Below are positions 21,640 to 32,172 of a stretch of 39,025 nucleotides of DNA, piece by piece. Source of the DNA: Oscillospiraceae bacterium (GTDB lineage: Bacteria > Bacillota > Clostridia > Oscillospirales > Oscillospiraceae). Numbering within the stretch: the first letter of the stretch is position 1; every line of letters starts with the position of its first letter. The notes beneath the pieces were generated by a model. The model had not been told where the DNA came from. It was given only the letters and a program-made list of their open reading frames with translations, and searched no databases. The stretch covers positions 1 through 39,025 of the forward strand of contig JAFRQP010000100.1 in assembly GCA_017428565.1 (NCBI GenBank). Reading direction: 5' to 3'. A program made the translations under genes and the position numbers.

Positions 21640-23700
21640 ATGGACGAAAAATACAGCGCCTTATTTACCCCCTTCAAAATCGGCAATGTAGAGATCAAGA
21701 ACCGCATTGTCCAGTGCTCCATGGGCGGTACTTCTTTGTTCGGCTGGCTGGAGCCCTGCCACTTCGATAAGGAAGCCGCGAATTTCCTGCTGCAGCGCGC
21801 CAAGGACGGCGTGGGCCTGATCCTCCCCGGCATGCAGTGCGTGCGCGACACCATGGGCTGCCGCTGGCTGTGGCAGAACGACCGCATGTTCAAAGAACTG
21901 GCCGCGTGGATGCCCGAGTTCCACAAGACCGGCGCCAAGCTCTTCATTCAGCTGGCTGCCGGCTTCGGCCGCTCCATGGCCGTCACCTCCTGGATGGTCA
22001 TGCTCAACAAGAAGCCCCTCCTGGGCAAGCTCGCCAGCCCCTTTGTGGACGTGAGCTTCAGCTGCGCCTCCGCTTCCGCCACGCCCAACCGTTGGCAGGA
22101 GGACATGCTCTCCCGTCCCATGACCGTGGAAGAGATCCACACCATGGTCGACGCCTTCGGCAAGACCGCCAAGAAGCTGCGTGACGCCGGTGTTGACGGT
22201 GTGGAGATCCACGCCGTTCACGAAGGCTACCTGCTGGACCAGTTCACCATCGCCAACTGGAACAGCCGCACCGACCAGTACGGCGGCTCCTTCGAGAACC
22301 GCTTCCGCTTCCCCGTCGAGATCGTGCAGAGCATCAAGCGTCAGGCCGGCGCGGACTTCCCCGTCTCCCTGCGCTACTCCGTCGTGTCCAAGACCAAGAG
22401 CTGGTTCCACGGCGCCATGCCCGGCGAAGAGTTTGAGGAGTTCGGCCGCGATATGCCCGAATCCGAGAAGGCCGTCAAGTACCTGGAGGAAGCCGGCTAC
22501 GACTTCTTCAACTGCGACAACGGCACCTACGACGCCTGGTACTGGGCTCATCCGCCTCAGTACATGCCGGATAACTGCAACCTGGCCGACGTGGAGCACA
22601 TCCGTCAGTTCACCAATGCTCCCGTGGCCTGCGCCGGCCGTATGGATCCCGTCAAGGCTGCCGAGGAGATCGCTGCCGGCCGTCTGGACGCCATCGCCAT
22701 CGCCCGTCAGAACCTCTGCGATCCCGACTGGATCACCAAGATCCGCGAGGGCCGTCACGAGGAGATCAAGCCCTGCATCCGCTGCCACAACGGCTGCTTC
22801 AACTTCGCCAAGTTCAAGGGTACCGCCAACATCCAGGCCCTGCCCGACTCTCTGCACCTGGGCCGCTGCGCCCTGCATCCGCCCACGATGCAGCATAATC
22901 GCTACAAGATCGTTCCCACCAAGAAGCCCAAGAAGGTCGCCATCATCGGCGCCGGCATCGGCGGCTGCGAGACCGCTCTGGTGCTGAAGAAGCGCGGCCA
23001 CAAGCCCGTGATCTTCGAGAAGACCGACAAGATCGGCGGTCTGTTCCTTACCGCTTCCGCCATGAGCTTCAAGGAGAACGACAAGCAGCTCCTGAAGTGG
23101 TACGAGCGCGAGATGAAGGCCCAGGAGATCGACATCCGCTTCAACACCGAGGTCACCGATCTGGGCACCCTGCGCGGCTATGACGAGATCGTCGTCGCCA
23201 CCGGCGCTGTTCCCAGAACCATGCCCGCCGTCAAGGGCTTTGAGAAGTGCATCACCTTCACCCAGCTGCTCCGCGAGAAGAAGCCCGTGGGCGACAAGGT
23301 CGTGTTCTTCGGCGGCGGCCAGTCCTCCTGCGAGGCTGCCTATGAGATGATCCTCCAGGGCAAGCACCCCATCATCGTCGAGTATGCCAAGGACCTGGTT
23401 CCCGCGCAGAACGTCTGCCTTGCCAACGCCTCCTTCCTGCGTGACATGATGCTCTACAAGAAGGTCCCCACCTTCCTGGAGTCCACCATCACCGAGATCA
23501 AGGACAAGACCGTTGTCATCCGCGGCAAGGACGGCAAGGTCACCGAGGTCGAGTATGACGACATCGTCAACGGCATCGGCTTCGTTCCCACTCCCGTGGG
23601 CGGCAAGGGCCCGCACATCCACCGCGTGGGCGACTGCGTCTCCATCGGCAACCTGCGCACCGCCATTTGGCGTGCCTGGGACGTGGCCATGAAGATCTAA
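21640..23700 (+). CDS. BaiCD/2-enoate reductase-like NADH:flavin oxidoreductase
   Basis: This is a 686-residue protein. Residues of about 1-370 are an old-yellow-enzyme barrel: LFTPFKIGNVEIKNRIVQ, GVDGVEIHAVHEGYLLDQF, and SRTDQYGGSFENRFRF, the family hallmark. A 4Fe-4S motif CIRCHNGCF with a later Cys follows. The C-terminal half binds FAD and NAD(P): KKVAIIGAGIGGCETALVL, VIFEKTDKIGGLF and KVVFFGGGQSSCEAAYEM. The layout is that of bile-acid BaiCD/BaiH, 2-enoate and cinnamate reductases, which reduce C=C bonds next to a carbonyl in anaerobes. No other bai genes are here, so the substrate is open. The ATG at 21640 has AAGGAA upstream; a TTG at 21622 is less likely. Confidence 0.92.
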   Translation: MDEKYSALFTPFKIGNVEIKNRIVQCSMGGTSLFGWLEPCHFDKEAANFLLQRAKDGVGLILPGMQCVRDTMGCRWLWQNDRMFKELAAWMPEFHKTGAKLFIQLAAGFGRSMAVTSWMVMLNKKPLLGKLASPFVDVSFSCASASATPNRWQEDMLSRPMTVEEIHTMVDAFGKTAKKLRDAGVDGVEIHAVHEGYLLDQFTIANWNSRTDQYGGSFENRFRFPVEIVQSIKRQAGADFPVSLRYSVVSKTKSWFHGAMPGEEFEEFGRDMPESEKAVKYLEEAGYDFFNCDNGTYDAWYWAHPPQYMPDNCNLADVEHIRQFTNAPVACAGRMDPVKAAEEIAAGRLDAIAIARQNLCDPDWITKIREGRHEEIKPCIRCHNGCFNFAKFKGTANIQALPDSLHLGRCALHPPTMQHNRYKIVPTKKPKKVAIIGAGIGGCETALVLKKRGHKPVIFEKTDKIGGLFLTASAMSFKENDKQLLKWYEREMKAQEIDIRFNTEVTDLGTLRGYDEIVVATGAVPRTMPAVKGFEKCITFTQLLREKKPVGDKVVFFGGGQSSCEAAYEMILQGKHPIIVEYAKDLVPAQNVCLANASFLRDMMLYKKVPTFLESTITEIKDKTVVIRGKDGKVTEVEYDDIVNGIGFVPTPVGGKGPHIHRVGDCVSIGNLRTAIWRAWDVAMKI

Positions 23701-23724
23701 GGCCCCGGATACCTTTTTCAACGG

Positions 23725-23765
23725 CAGCACCCCCTTCCCTTGCGGGTCGGGGGTGCTGTTCTTTC
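23725..23765 (+). terminator. Terminator of the enoate reductase unit
   Basis: CAGCACCCCC (23725-23734) pairs with GGGGGTGCTG (23749-23758), followed by TTCTTTC. Confidence 0.88.
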
Positions 23766-23782
23766 GCGTCAAAAATGAGAAT

Positions 23783-23833
23783 AAAAAAGGACCTCCCGTT
23801 CACCGACTGCTGCCGATCGGCGGATGGGGGATC
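23783..23833 (-). terminator. Probable terminator of the 37-codon gene
   Basis: On the minus strand GATCCCCC pairs with GGGAGGTC (one mismatch, one G-U) around an inner GCCGATCGGC region, followed by CCTTTTTT (23783-23790). Confidence 0.55.
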
Positions 23834-23861
23834 TTCGCGTAATTTATGTAGTTTACCCGGA

Positions 23862-23975
23862 TCAAAAAGAGATCGTGCTGAAATAATAAGCGTAGCTCTT
23901 GTTGCTCATGTGCTTGGAAAACTTCCCGGAGACAAAGCTCTCAAGCTTCAGAAAGCTAAATGCGCGCAGGCTCAT
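23862..23975 (-). CDS. 37-residue small protein of unknown function
   Basis: This is a minus-strand ORF of 37 codons, from ATG at 23975 to TGA at 23862. It is backed by AAGGAG (23985-23990) nine bases upstream, a near-consensus promoter (24015-24042) and a downstream hairpin with a T-run. The peptide begins MSLRAFSFLKLESFVSG and ends MSNKSYAYYFSTISF. It is basic, serine- and phenylalanine-rich, and has no clear transmembrane helix or signal peptide. An in-frame ATG at 24005 would give 47 residues, but it has no ribosome binding site and lies almost at the predicted transcription start. I do not recognise the family. The RNA itself could be the product. Confidence 0.55.
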   Translation of the reverse strand: MSLRAFSFLKLESFVSGKFSKHMSNKSYAYYFSTISF

Positions 23976-24014
23976 TTTTTCATTCTCCTTCCCTGTTTTT
24001 TTCATGCGCGGGAT

Positions 24015-24042
24015 ATTATATCCTTTTTTGCAAAAAAATCAA
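24015..24042 (-). promoter_or_regulatory. Promoter of the 37-codon gene
   Basis: On the minus strand, TTGATT (24037-24042), a 16-base spacer and TATAAT (24015-24020). The -10 lies in a 13-base palindrome, GGATATAATATCC. Confidence 0.75.
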
Positions 24043-24140
24043 GCGCAATCTTTCACAAACTTTTGTCAATTTTGTTGAATTTGCTCTTGTAGAATTGTGC
24101 ATAATGACAAAGTAAATTCCTTGTATTCTCAAAGGAAGAA

Positions 24141-24183
24141 AAAGCCTCCCATTCCGTACCGTGATTCGGAATGGGAGGTTTTT

Positions 24184-24186
<3 letters not shown>
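24141..24186. terminator. Bidirectional terminator downstream of ligA
   Basis: CCTCCCATTCCG (24145-24156) pairs perfectly with CGGAATGGGAGG (24167-24178), with a T-run on the plus strand and CTTTTTCTT on the minus strand. Confidence 0.9.
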
Positions 24187-26843
<2,657 letters not shown>

Positions 26844-26889
26844 AGGAACTCACCTCCCTGCAGTGTATGCCCCCTTTTCCGGGATAGAA

Positions 26890-28143
26890 TCAGTTTTCCA
26901 GCATGGCGCTGACGGCCATCATGATCCCCAGTTTGCCGGATTCATAGGTCAGGCCGCCCTGCATGTAGACGATGTAGGGCTCGCGCAAGGGCCCGTCTGC
27001 CGAGAGCTCGATGGAGGAGCCCTGGATGAAAGCCCCAGCCGCCATGATCACCGGGCAGTCGTAGCCCGGCATGGGCCAGGGCTCCGGCGTCACATAGGAG
27101 TCCACGGGCGCGCCGGCCTGGATGCCCAGACAGAAGCGCTTCATCTTATCGGGAGAGCCAAGCTTGATCATCTGGATAATGTCGGAGCGCTTCTCCTCTA
27201 CGGTGGGAGAGCTCTCAAGCCCCAGCTGCTCCATCATGGCCGCGCAGAACACCGCGGTTTTCAGCGCCTGGGCCACCACGTGGGGCGCAAGGAACAGGCC
27301 CTGGAACAGCAGCCGGTTGTTTCCCAGGGTGGAGCCGCACTCGCCGCCGATGCCCGGCGTGGTGAGCCGCGTCGCCGCCCGCTCCACCAGCTCCTTCTTC
27401 CCTGCGATATAGCCGCCGGTAGGGGCCAGACCGCCGCCCGGGTTTTTGATCAGGGAGCCGGCCACGATGTCCGCCCCCACGTGGGTGGGCTCAATGACAT
27501 CGGTAAACTCGCCGTAGCAGTTATCCACCATGATATGCGCGCCGGGATTCGCGGCGCGGACAGCTTCGCAGATCTTTCCGATCTCCTGAACGGTCAGCGC
27601 CTTGCGTTCTCCGTAGCCCCGAGAGCGCTGGATCATCACGCCGGTCACCCTGGGGTCTGCCGCCGCGGCGGAAATGGCCGCATAGTCCGGCTCCCCGTTT
27701 GCGGCAAGCTGCACCTCGCCATAGTCGATGCCGTAAAACTTCAGGGAGCCGTAGCCGTCTCCGCTGACGCCGATGGCGCTGCGGAGGGTGTCATAGGGCG
27801 TCCCGGTCAAGGCAAGCACCTTCTCCCCCGGCTTTGCCAGGGAGAACATGGCAGCCACCAGGGCGTGGGTACCGTTGACAAAGCCGATACGCACTAGGGC
27901 CGCCTCTGTCCCGAAGAGCTGGGCATAGATCTTGTCCAGGGTGTCCCGCCCCAGATCGTCATAACCGTAGCCGGTTGTGCCGGCAAAGCAGGCCTCCGAC
28001 ACCCGATTGTCCTGAAAAGCCTCCATCACCCGGAGGGTATTCTGCTCCGCCACCCGGTCGATCTGAGCAAAGCGCTCCCGACAGCGTTCCTCCGCCAGCC
28101 GGGCCATTTCCCAGACCTGAGGGCGGATCTCCGAAATCTTCAT
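26890..28143 (-). CDS. PLP-dependent methionine gamma-lyase family protein (aluminum-resistance family)
   Basis: This 417-residue fold-type I PLP enzyme belongs to the family once called aluminum resistance protein (PF06838, YnbB in Bacillus). Key segments are GYGYDDLGRDTLDKIYAQLFG, FVNGTHALVAAMF, VMIQRSRGYG, MVDNCYGEF, and the likely PLP lysine in GSLIKNPGGG, followed by TGGYIAG. The family resembles cystathionine/methionine lyases, but its substrate is not firmly known. The ATG is two bases after the murD stop, with GGAG inside the end of murD. Length fits the family. Confidence 0.92.
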   Translation of the reverse strand: MKISEIRPQVWEMARLAEERCRERFAQIDRVAEQNTLRVMEAFQDNRVSEACFAGTTGYGYDDLGRDTLDKIYAQLFGTEAALVRIGFVNGTHALVAAMFSLAKPGEKVLALTGTPYDTLRSAIGVSGDGYGSLKFYGIDYGEVQLAANGEPDYAAISAAAADPRVTGVMIQRSRGYGERKALTVQEIGKICEAVRAANPGAHIMVDNCYGEFTDVIEPTHVGADIVAGSLIKNPGGGLAPTGGYIAGKKELVERAATRLTTPGIGGECGSTLGNNRLLFQGLFLAPHVVAQALKTAVFCAAMMEQLGLESSPTVEEKRSDIIQMIKLGSPDKMKRFCLGIQAGAPVDSYVTPEPWPMPGYDCPVIMAAGAFIQGSSIELSADGPLREPYIVYMQGGLTYESGKLGIMMAVSAMLEN

Positions 28144-28144
28144 T

Positions 28145-29527
28145 CTATAGTAACTCCATTACGATCTTTTTGAAGGTATCGCCCCGCTCTTCGAAGTTCT
28201 TGAAGTGGTCGAAGGAGGCGCAGGCTGGGGAAAGCAGCACGATGTCCCCCTCGTTTGCAAGGGCAGAGGCCGTCAGCACCGCCTTCTTGAAATCGCTTGC
28301 CAGCACCATGGGGACGTGATGGCCGGGATAGGAAGGCGCAGCCAAAATCGCCTTTTGGATCTTGTCTGCGGTATGTCCGGTCAGCACAACGGCCTTGGCG
28401 CGCAGGCAGAGCTCCTCCCCCAGGGAATCAAAGGGGATCTGCTTATCATAGCCGCCGCAGATGATGATGGGCTTGGTCTGCAGCGCGCGGAGGCCCGCAA
28501 TGGTGCGGGTGGGGCTGGAGCCGATGGAGTCGTTGATGTAGCGCACGCCGCGCAGCTCCCGCACCAGCTCCAGCCGGTGAGCTACGCCCGGGAAATCCCG
28601 GGCCACCTTCCGGCAGGTCTCTGCGCTCACCAGGCCGCGGACCGCCTCAAAGGCCGCCAGGTAGTTCAGCACGTTGTGCTCGCCGGGGATGCGAATCTCG
28701 GACGCGGGCACGATGGGCTCCGCCTTCCCCTCCGACATCCAGCAGAGCATCCCGTCCACCAAAGCGGTGCCCTGCTGAACAGCCTGCCGGTCGGAGAAGA
28801 GGCTGACATGCCCAGGAGCACCAGCGCGGTAATAATCGGTATGGGGATCGTCCGCGTTCAGGATCAGCCGTCCCTCCGGGCTCTGATGCTCGTAAATCGC
28901 GCGCTTGGCGTCGATATAATCCTGGAAATCCTTGTGCTTATCCAGATGGTTGGGCGTAAGATTGGTGATCACCGCCACGTCCGGGTGACAGAACATGCTG
29001 TGCAGCTGGAAGGAGCTGAGCTCCAGCACCGCGTAGTCCTCCGGCTGCATCTGGGGCGTATCGCAGAGCAGCGGATGGCCGATGTTGCCGCCCAGGTGCA
29101 CCCGGTAGCCCTCGGCCTTGAGGAGCTCCGAGATGATGGTTGTCGTGGTGGTCTTGCCGTCGCTGCCGGTCACGGCGATGACCTTGCAGGGGCAGAGGCG
29201 CAGGAACACCTCCATCTCAGAGGTTACAAGGCTTCCCCGCTGCCGCGCGGCTTTCAGATGCGCATCGAAGGGCATGAGCCCCGGGGTGCGGAAGATCACG
29301 TCCTGATCCAGGTCCTCCAGATAGTCCTCCCCCAGCTTGAGCTTGGCGCCCAGAGCCAGCAGATACTGCGCCGTCTCGCCCATCTGCTCCAGGCTCCGCT
29401 TGTCGCAGGCGGTGATGTCGCAGCCGCTGCGGCAGAGCAGCTCGATCAGCGGCGTATTGCTGACGCCCACGCCCAGCACCGCGATCCGTTTCCCTTTCAG
29501 ACTGTTCACATATTGCTCCAAAGTCAA
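28145..29527 (-). CDS. murD: UDP-N-acetylmuramoyl-alanine--D-glutamate ligase MurD
   Basis: This is an enzyme of about 460 residues. The N-terminal Rossmann domain binds UDP-MurNAc (GKRIAVLGVGVSNTPLIELL). The Mur-ligase ATP site is TGSDGKTTTTTIISELL, then LELSSFQLH and NLTPNHLDKH, and the C-terminal domain carries AHRLELVRELRGVRYINDSIGSSP. It adds D-glutamate to UDP-MurNAc-L-Ala in cytosolic peptidoglycan synthesis. The start is uncertain. I prefer TTG at 29527 (product MTLEQYVNSLKGKRIAV), because GAGG (29537-29540) is nine bases upstream. A GTG at 29542 adds five residues but has no clear ribosome binding site. It is first gene of the murD-lyase-yunB-ligA operon. Confidence 0.93.
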   Translation of the reverse strand: MTLEQYVNSLKGKRIAVLGVGVSNTPLIELLCRSGCDITACDKRSLEQMGETAQYLLALGAKLKLGEDYLEDLDQDVIFRTPGLMPFDAHLKAARQRGSLVTSEMEVFLRLCPCKVIAVTGSDGKTTTTTIISELLKAEGYRVHLGGNIGHPLLCDTPQMQPEDYAVLELSSFQLHSMFCHPDVAVITNLTPNHLDKHKDFQDYIDAKRAIYEHQSPEGRLILNADDPHTDYYRAGAPGHVSLFSDRQAVQQGTALVDGMLCWMSEGKAEPIVPASEIRIPGEHNVLNYLAAFEAVRGLVSAETCRKVARDFPGVAHRLELVRELRGVRYINDSIGSSPTRTIAGLRALQTKPIIICGGYDKQIPFDSLGEELCLRAKAVVLTGHTADKIQKAILAAPSYPGHHVPMVLASDFKKAVLTASALANEGDIVLLSPACASFDHFKNFEERGDTFKKIVMELL

Positions 29528-29563
29528 AGCATATCGCCTCACTTTTCAATTTCTAACTGATTT

Positions 29564-29592
29564 ATTATATAGCTTTTTGCTCCGATTTACAA
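29564..29592 (-). promoter_or_regulatory. Promoter of the murD operon
   Basis: On the minus strand, TTGTAA (29587-29592), a 17-base spacer and TATAAT (29564-29569). Confidence 0.85.
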
Positions 29593-29601
29593 GAAATATT
29601 A

Positions 29602-29630
29602 TTGACTTTCCCCCCGGGAGTGGGTAGAAT
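29602..29630 (+). promoter_or_regulatory. Promoter of rnpB
   Basis: TTGACT (29602-29607), a 17-base spacer and TAGAAT (29625-29630). Its -35 lies only nine bases from the -35 of the divergent murD promoter. Confidence 0.85.
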
Positions 29631-29638
29631 ACAGCACG

Positions 29639-29983
29639 TGAGTTGGCTGAACGACCGCGGGTATATGGCGAAAGCCTGTACATGAGGAAAGTCCGGGCTC
29701 CACAGGGCAAGGATAACGGGTAACGCCCGCCAGGGGTGACCCTCGGACAAGTGCAACAGAAATAGACTGCCGCGCATGCGCGGTGATGGTGGAAAGGCGA
29801 GGTAAGAGCTCACCCGCCGCACGGAGACGTGTCGGTGCTGTAAACTCTATCCGGAGCAACACCGTGGAACGGGGACACACAGGCCGGCCCGGCCGTCCCC
29901 AGGAGGTGGCTTGAGCCAAGGGGCAACCCTTGGCCTAGATAGATGGTCGTTCTCGACAGAACCCGGCTTACAGGTCAACTCAT
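29639..29983 (+). ncRNA. rnpB: RNase P RNA
   Basis: All universally conserved RNase P RNA blocks are present in order. These are GAGGAAAGTCCGGGCTCCAC (near 29682), ACAGAAATAGACTGCC (near 29756), GTAAACTCTATCCGGAGCAA (near 29840) and AGATAGATGGTCGTT with GACAGAACCCGGCTTAC (near 29937-29971). Helix P1 is formed by TGAGTTG at 29639-29645 and CAACTCA at 29976-29982. The length of about 345 nt and the P4 sequence fit a bacterial ribozyme that trims tRNA 5' ends. Ends are set by P1 and may be off by a few bases. Confidence 0.97.
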
Positions 29984-29990
29984 TTCAAGA

Positions 29991-30020
29991 AAAAAACGGA
30001 CGCTTTCGCGTCCGTTTTTT
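29991..30020. terminator. Bidirectional terminator between rnpB and xerD
   Basis: AAAAAACGGACGC and GCGTCCGTTTTTT pair around a TTTC loop, giving T-runs on both strands. Confidence 0.93.
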
Positions 30021-30033
30021 GATTTTCAGATTA

Positions 30034-30924
30034 TTACGCTCTCGGGTGGGCCTTGTTGTACACGTCCTTGAGCTGTTTTTTCACCAGATGGGAATAGACC
30101 TGGGTAGAGGAGATGTCCGCGTGGCCCAGCATCTCCTGGATGGCGTGGATATCGGCGCCGTTTTCCAGCAGGTGGGCGGCGAAGGAATGACGCAGGGTGT
30201 GGGGTGTGATGTCCTTGTCGATCTTGGCCTTCTTCTGGTAGTACTTGATGATCTTCCAGAAGCCCTGGCGGGACATGCGCTCGCCGCTGACGTTGACGAA
30301 GAGGGCCTCCTCGTCCGGCAGGGCCAACATCTGGGGCCGCACCAGTTCGATATACTCGCTCAGCGCCTTGATGGCCGCCGGATACATGGGCACAAAGCGC
30401 TCCTTTCCGCGGCTCTCGCAGCGGATCACGCCGGCGCCCAGGTTCACATCGCCGATGTTCAGGTCAATGAGCTCCGTGACGCGCATGCCCGTGGCATACA
30501 GCAGCTCCAGCATGGCTCGGTCCCGATACCCCTTGGCGTCCACGCACTCCGGCTGCTCCAGCAGCAGCTCCACCTCCCGGCTGGTAAGGATCTGGGGCAG
30601 CTTCTGCACGCCCTTGTCGCTCACCAGCTTGGCGGCGGGATTGCTCTTTGTGATCTGGCGCAGGCAGAGGAAGGAATAGAGGTTTTTCAGCGAGGCGATG
30701 CAGCGGGAAACGGTGGCAACGGACTTGCCGCTGCTCTTGAGCCAGTTGATATATTCGGAGGCTTCCTCTTCCCCGGCGTCCACAATACCGCATTCGGTGT
30801 GCAGATCCAGGTATTCCCCATACTGCCGGACATCCCGAAGATAGGAGCTGAGAGTGTTCGCAGAAGCTTTCTTTTCGTCTCTCAGATAACTTTCAAACAT
30901 CTGAAGACAATCCTGATTCTGCAA
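30034..30924 (-). CDS. xerD: Tyrosine recombinase XerD/XerC
   Basis: This is a 296-residue tyrosine recombinase. The N-terminal SAM-like core-binding domain has [20 protein letters not shown]. The catalytic domain has ATGMRVTEL (Arg), SRGKERFVP (Lys), [17 protein letters not shown] (HxxR), and [15 protein letters not shown] with the last His and the Tyr nucleophile. XerC and XerD resolve chromosome dimers at dif sites; the sequence is closer to XerD by impression only. The start is TTG at 30924, with AGGAGGG (30931-30937) six bases upstream; the longer frame runs into the upstream gene. It is the second gene after the membrane gene at 30953-31444. Confidence 0.93.
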   Translation of the reverse strand: MQNQDCLQMFESYLRDEKKASANTLSSYLRDVRQYGEYLDLHTECGIVDAGEEEASEYINWLKSSGKSVATVSRCIASLKNLYSFLCLRQITKSNPAAKLVSDKGVQKLPQILTSREVELLLEQPECVDAKGYRDRAMLELLYATGMRVTELIDLNIGDVNLGAGVIRCESRGKERFVPMYPAAIKALSEYIELVRPQMLALPDEEALFVNVSGERMSRQGFWKIIKYYQKKAKIDKDITPHTLRHSFAAHLLENGADIHAIQEMLGHADISSTQVYSHLVKKQLKDVYNKAHPRA

Positions 30925-30952
30925 ATCAATCCCTCCTTTCTTCCGGATGTTT

Positions 30953-31444
30953 CTAATAAATCGCAAAAATCGCAGCCAATGTAATAAACACGAGCAAAAA
31001 GACCAGACTGAGCTCCCGGCGATAAACCGCACGGGCCGTGGGGCTGCAGCGCTGCAGAGCCCGCTGCACCGCCGCGGACGCCGCCATGCCGTGGGCTGCC
31101 GACAGGAAAAACAGCGGGACCAGCACGAGAGACGGGAGCAGCCCAAAAAGCTCTAACCGCCGCTCCGATAGCAAGTTCTCCATCCAGAGCATGGCGCTCT
31201 GCTCGGAAAACGAACCCAGCAGCAGGGCGCAGGGCGGAAGCATCAGGCTTCCCACGCCGGAGGGTGAAAAGAGCAGCACGCAGCTCATCAAGCCGCAGAA
31301 AAAAAGCCGCGGCTCGGAAAAAGCCGGCGCCCGAAAAGCGCCGAAATACGCTGCCGCTGCGCCAGCCGCGAAGAACGCGAAAAGCACGAATCCGTCCGAC
31401 ATTGGGCTCTTTTCCCGATGCGAAATGCGCAGCCCCGCTCTCAT
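30953..31444 (-). CDS. Hypothetical membrane protein upstream of xerD
   Basis: This 163-residue protein has about four hydrophobic segments: [33 protein letters not shown] with [31 protein letters not shown] and [20 protein letters not shown] do not recognise a family. The loop before the last helix is basic ([18 protein letters not shown]). The ATG at 31444 is preferred because GAGGAG (31454-31459) sits nine bases upstream; a later ATG at 31402 has no good site. It has its own promoter (31508-31536) and leads into xerD after 28 bases, so it may be co-expressed with the recombinase. Confidence 0.7.
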   Translation of the reverse strand: MRAGLRISHREKSPMSDGFVLFAFFAAGAAAAYFGAFRAPAFSEPRLFFCGLMSCVLLFSPSGVGSLMLPPCALLLGSFSEQSAMLWMENLLSERRLELFGLLPSLVLVPLFFLSAAHGMAASAAVQRALQRCSPTARAVYRRELSLVFLLVFITLAAIFAIY

Positions 31445-31507
31445 CCCGGATCGCTCCTCGCGGGCCGCGTCATAAATATGCGATTGACATAACGACGTTG
31501 TGACAAC

Positions 31508-31536
31508 AATATATTACAAAATTGCAAACATTTCAA
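31508..31536 (-). promoter_or_regulatory. Promoter of the membrane gene-xerD unit
   Basis: On the minus strand, TTGAAA (31531-31536), a 17-base spacer and TATATT (31508-31513). A GTTGTGACAAC palindrome (plus strand, about 31495-31507) lies over the likely transcription start. Confidence 0.75.
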
Positions 31537-31682
31537 GTCCTTTTTCCATTTTAATTTTCTTTTATGTTAACTCTTGTAACCTATTGACACAATTTGTTGA
31601 GCAAAAAAGACTGTGATCTATGGCCGTCGCTCAATATCTTGTGGCGAATCGAGGGAAAAATCTTTTCCGAAAAATTATTATG

Positions 31683-32108
31683 TCAACCAATTCGCCGCAA
31701 TTTATTTCCCTTTGTCCGTTTCCTTCTTTTCCCTCTCGGGGAAAGGATGCCGCCAAGAAGTGTTCCGGCAAAGGTGAAGCAGCAAACACTCAAAATCCCG
31801 GAGGGGTTCATCTCCTTTTCTCGCACCAGAAAGCCCAATGTGAGCAGCACGATCACAAGAAACAGTGCCAGTAAAAGGCTCCGGAGCAGAGGCCTGTCCA
31901 GCTTGCGGTCAGAGGCGAAATATGCCGCCGCAGCCGCGCTGAGAAAGCTGACGGCAGAGCTGCAGTAGCCCAGAAGCGCGGATCCGGCTTTCCCCCTGGA
32001 AAGGATCAGCGAAACCGCAAGCAAGAGGATCAGCGCGCTGACCGCCCATGTCAGCAGCGCGCGCAGCAGCAGCCGCAGTCCGCCCGGAATCATCGTGTTT
32101 TTTCCCAT
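31683..32108 (-). CDS. TIGR04086-like membrane protein
   Basis: This 141-residue protein has four membrane segments, including LLTWAVSALILLLAVSLIL, SAVSFLSAAAAAYFA, LLLALFLVIVLLTLGFLV and GILSVCCFTFAGTLLGGIL, and a basic tail (RGKRRKRTKGNK). A small four-helix protein next to yajC and tgt is typical of the TIGR04086 family in Clostridia. No function is known. The ATG at 32108 is preceded only by GGGGGTG, which is inside the 3' arm of the hairpin at 32116-32155. An ATG at 32093 (MIPGGLRL) is the alternative start. Confidence 0.75.
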   Translation of the reverse strand: MGKNTMIPGGLRLLLRALLTWAVSALILLLAVSLILSRGKAGSALLGYCSSAVSFLSAAAAAYFASDRKLDRPLLRSLLLALFLVIVLLTLGFLVREKEMNPSGILSVCCFTFAGTLLGGILSPRGKRRKRTKGNKLRRIG

Positions 32109-32115
32109 AAGAACA

Positions 32116-32155
32116 CCCCCGCAGAGAAGATGTTACATCCTATTCTCTGCGGGGG
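32116..32155 (-). promoter_or_regulatory. Strong hairpin between yajC and the TIGR04086-like gene
   Basis: CCCCCGCAGAGAA (32116-32128) pairs perfectly with its complement at 32143-32155. On the minus strand the hairpin is followed by TGTTCTTATG, so it has a poor T-tail, and its last arm holds the only ribosome binding site candidate of the next gene. It may terminate, attenuate or mask translation. Confidence 0.6.
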
Positions 32156-32172
32156 TGACTCATGCAAATGGA

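Noticed and set aside
21661-23772. Minus-strand open frame of 703 codons opposite the enoate reductase
   Set aside because: It is a GC-bias shadow. Its product is a low-complexity string of Gly, Leu, Val and Asp with no motif, while the plus strand encodes a complete flavoenzyme.
26862-26869. Sigma-E -10 element CATACACT before yunB
   Set aside because: It matches the sigma-E -10 well, but the predicted start would fall inside the yunB ribosome binding site and no convincing -35 is present.
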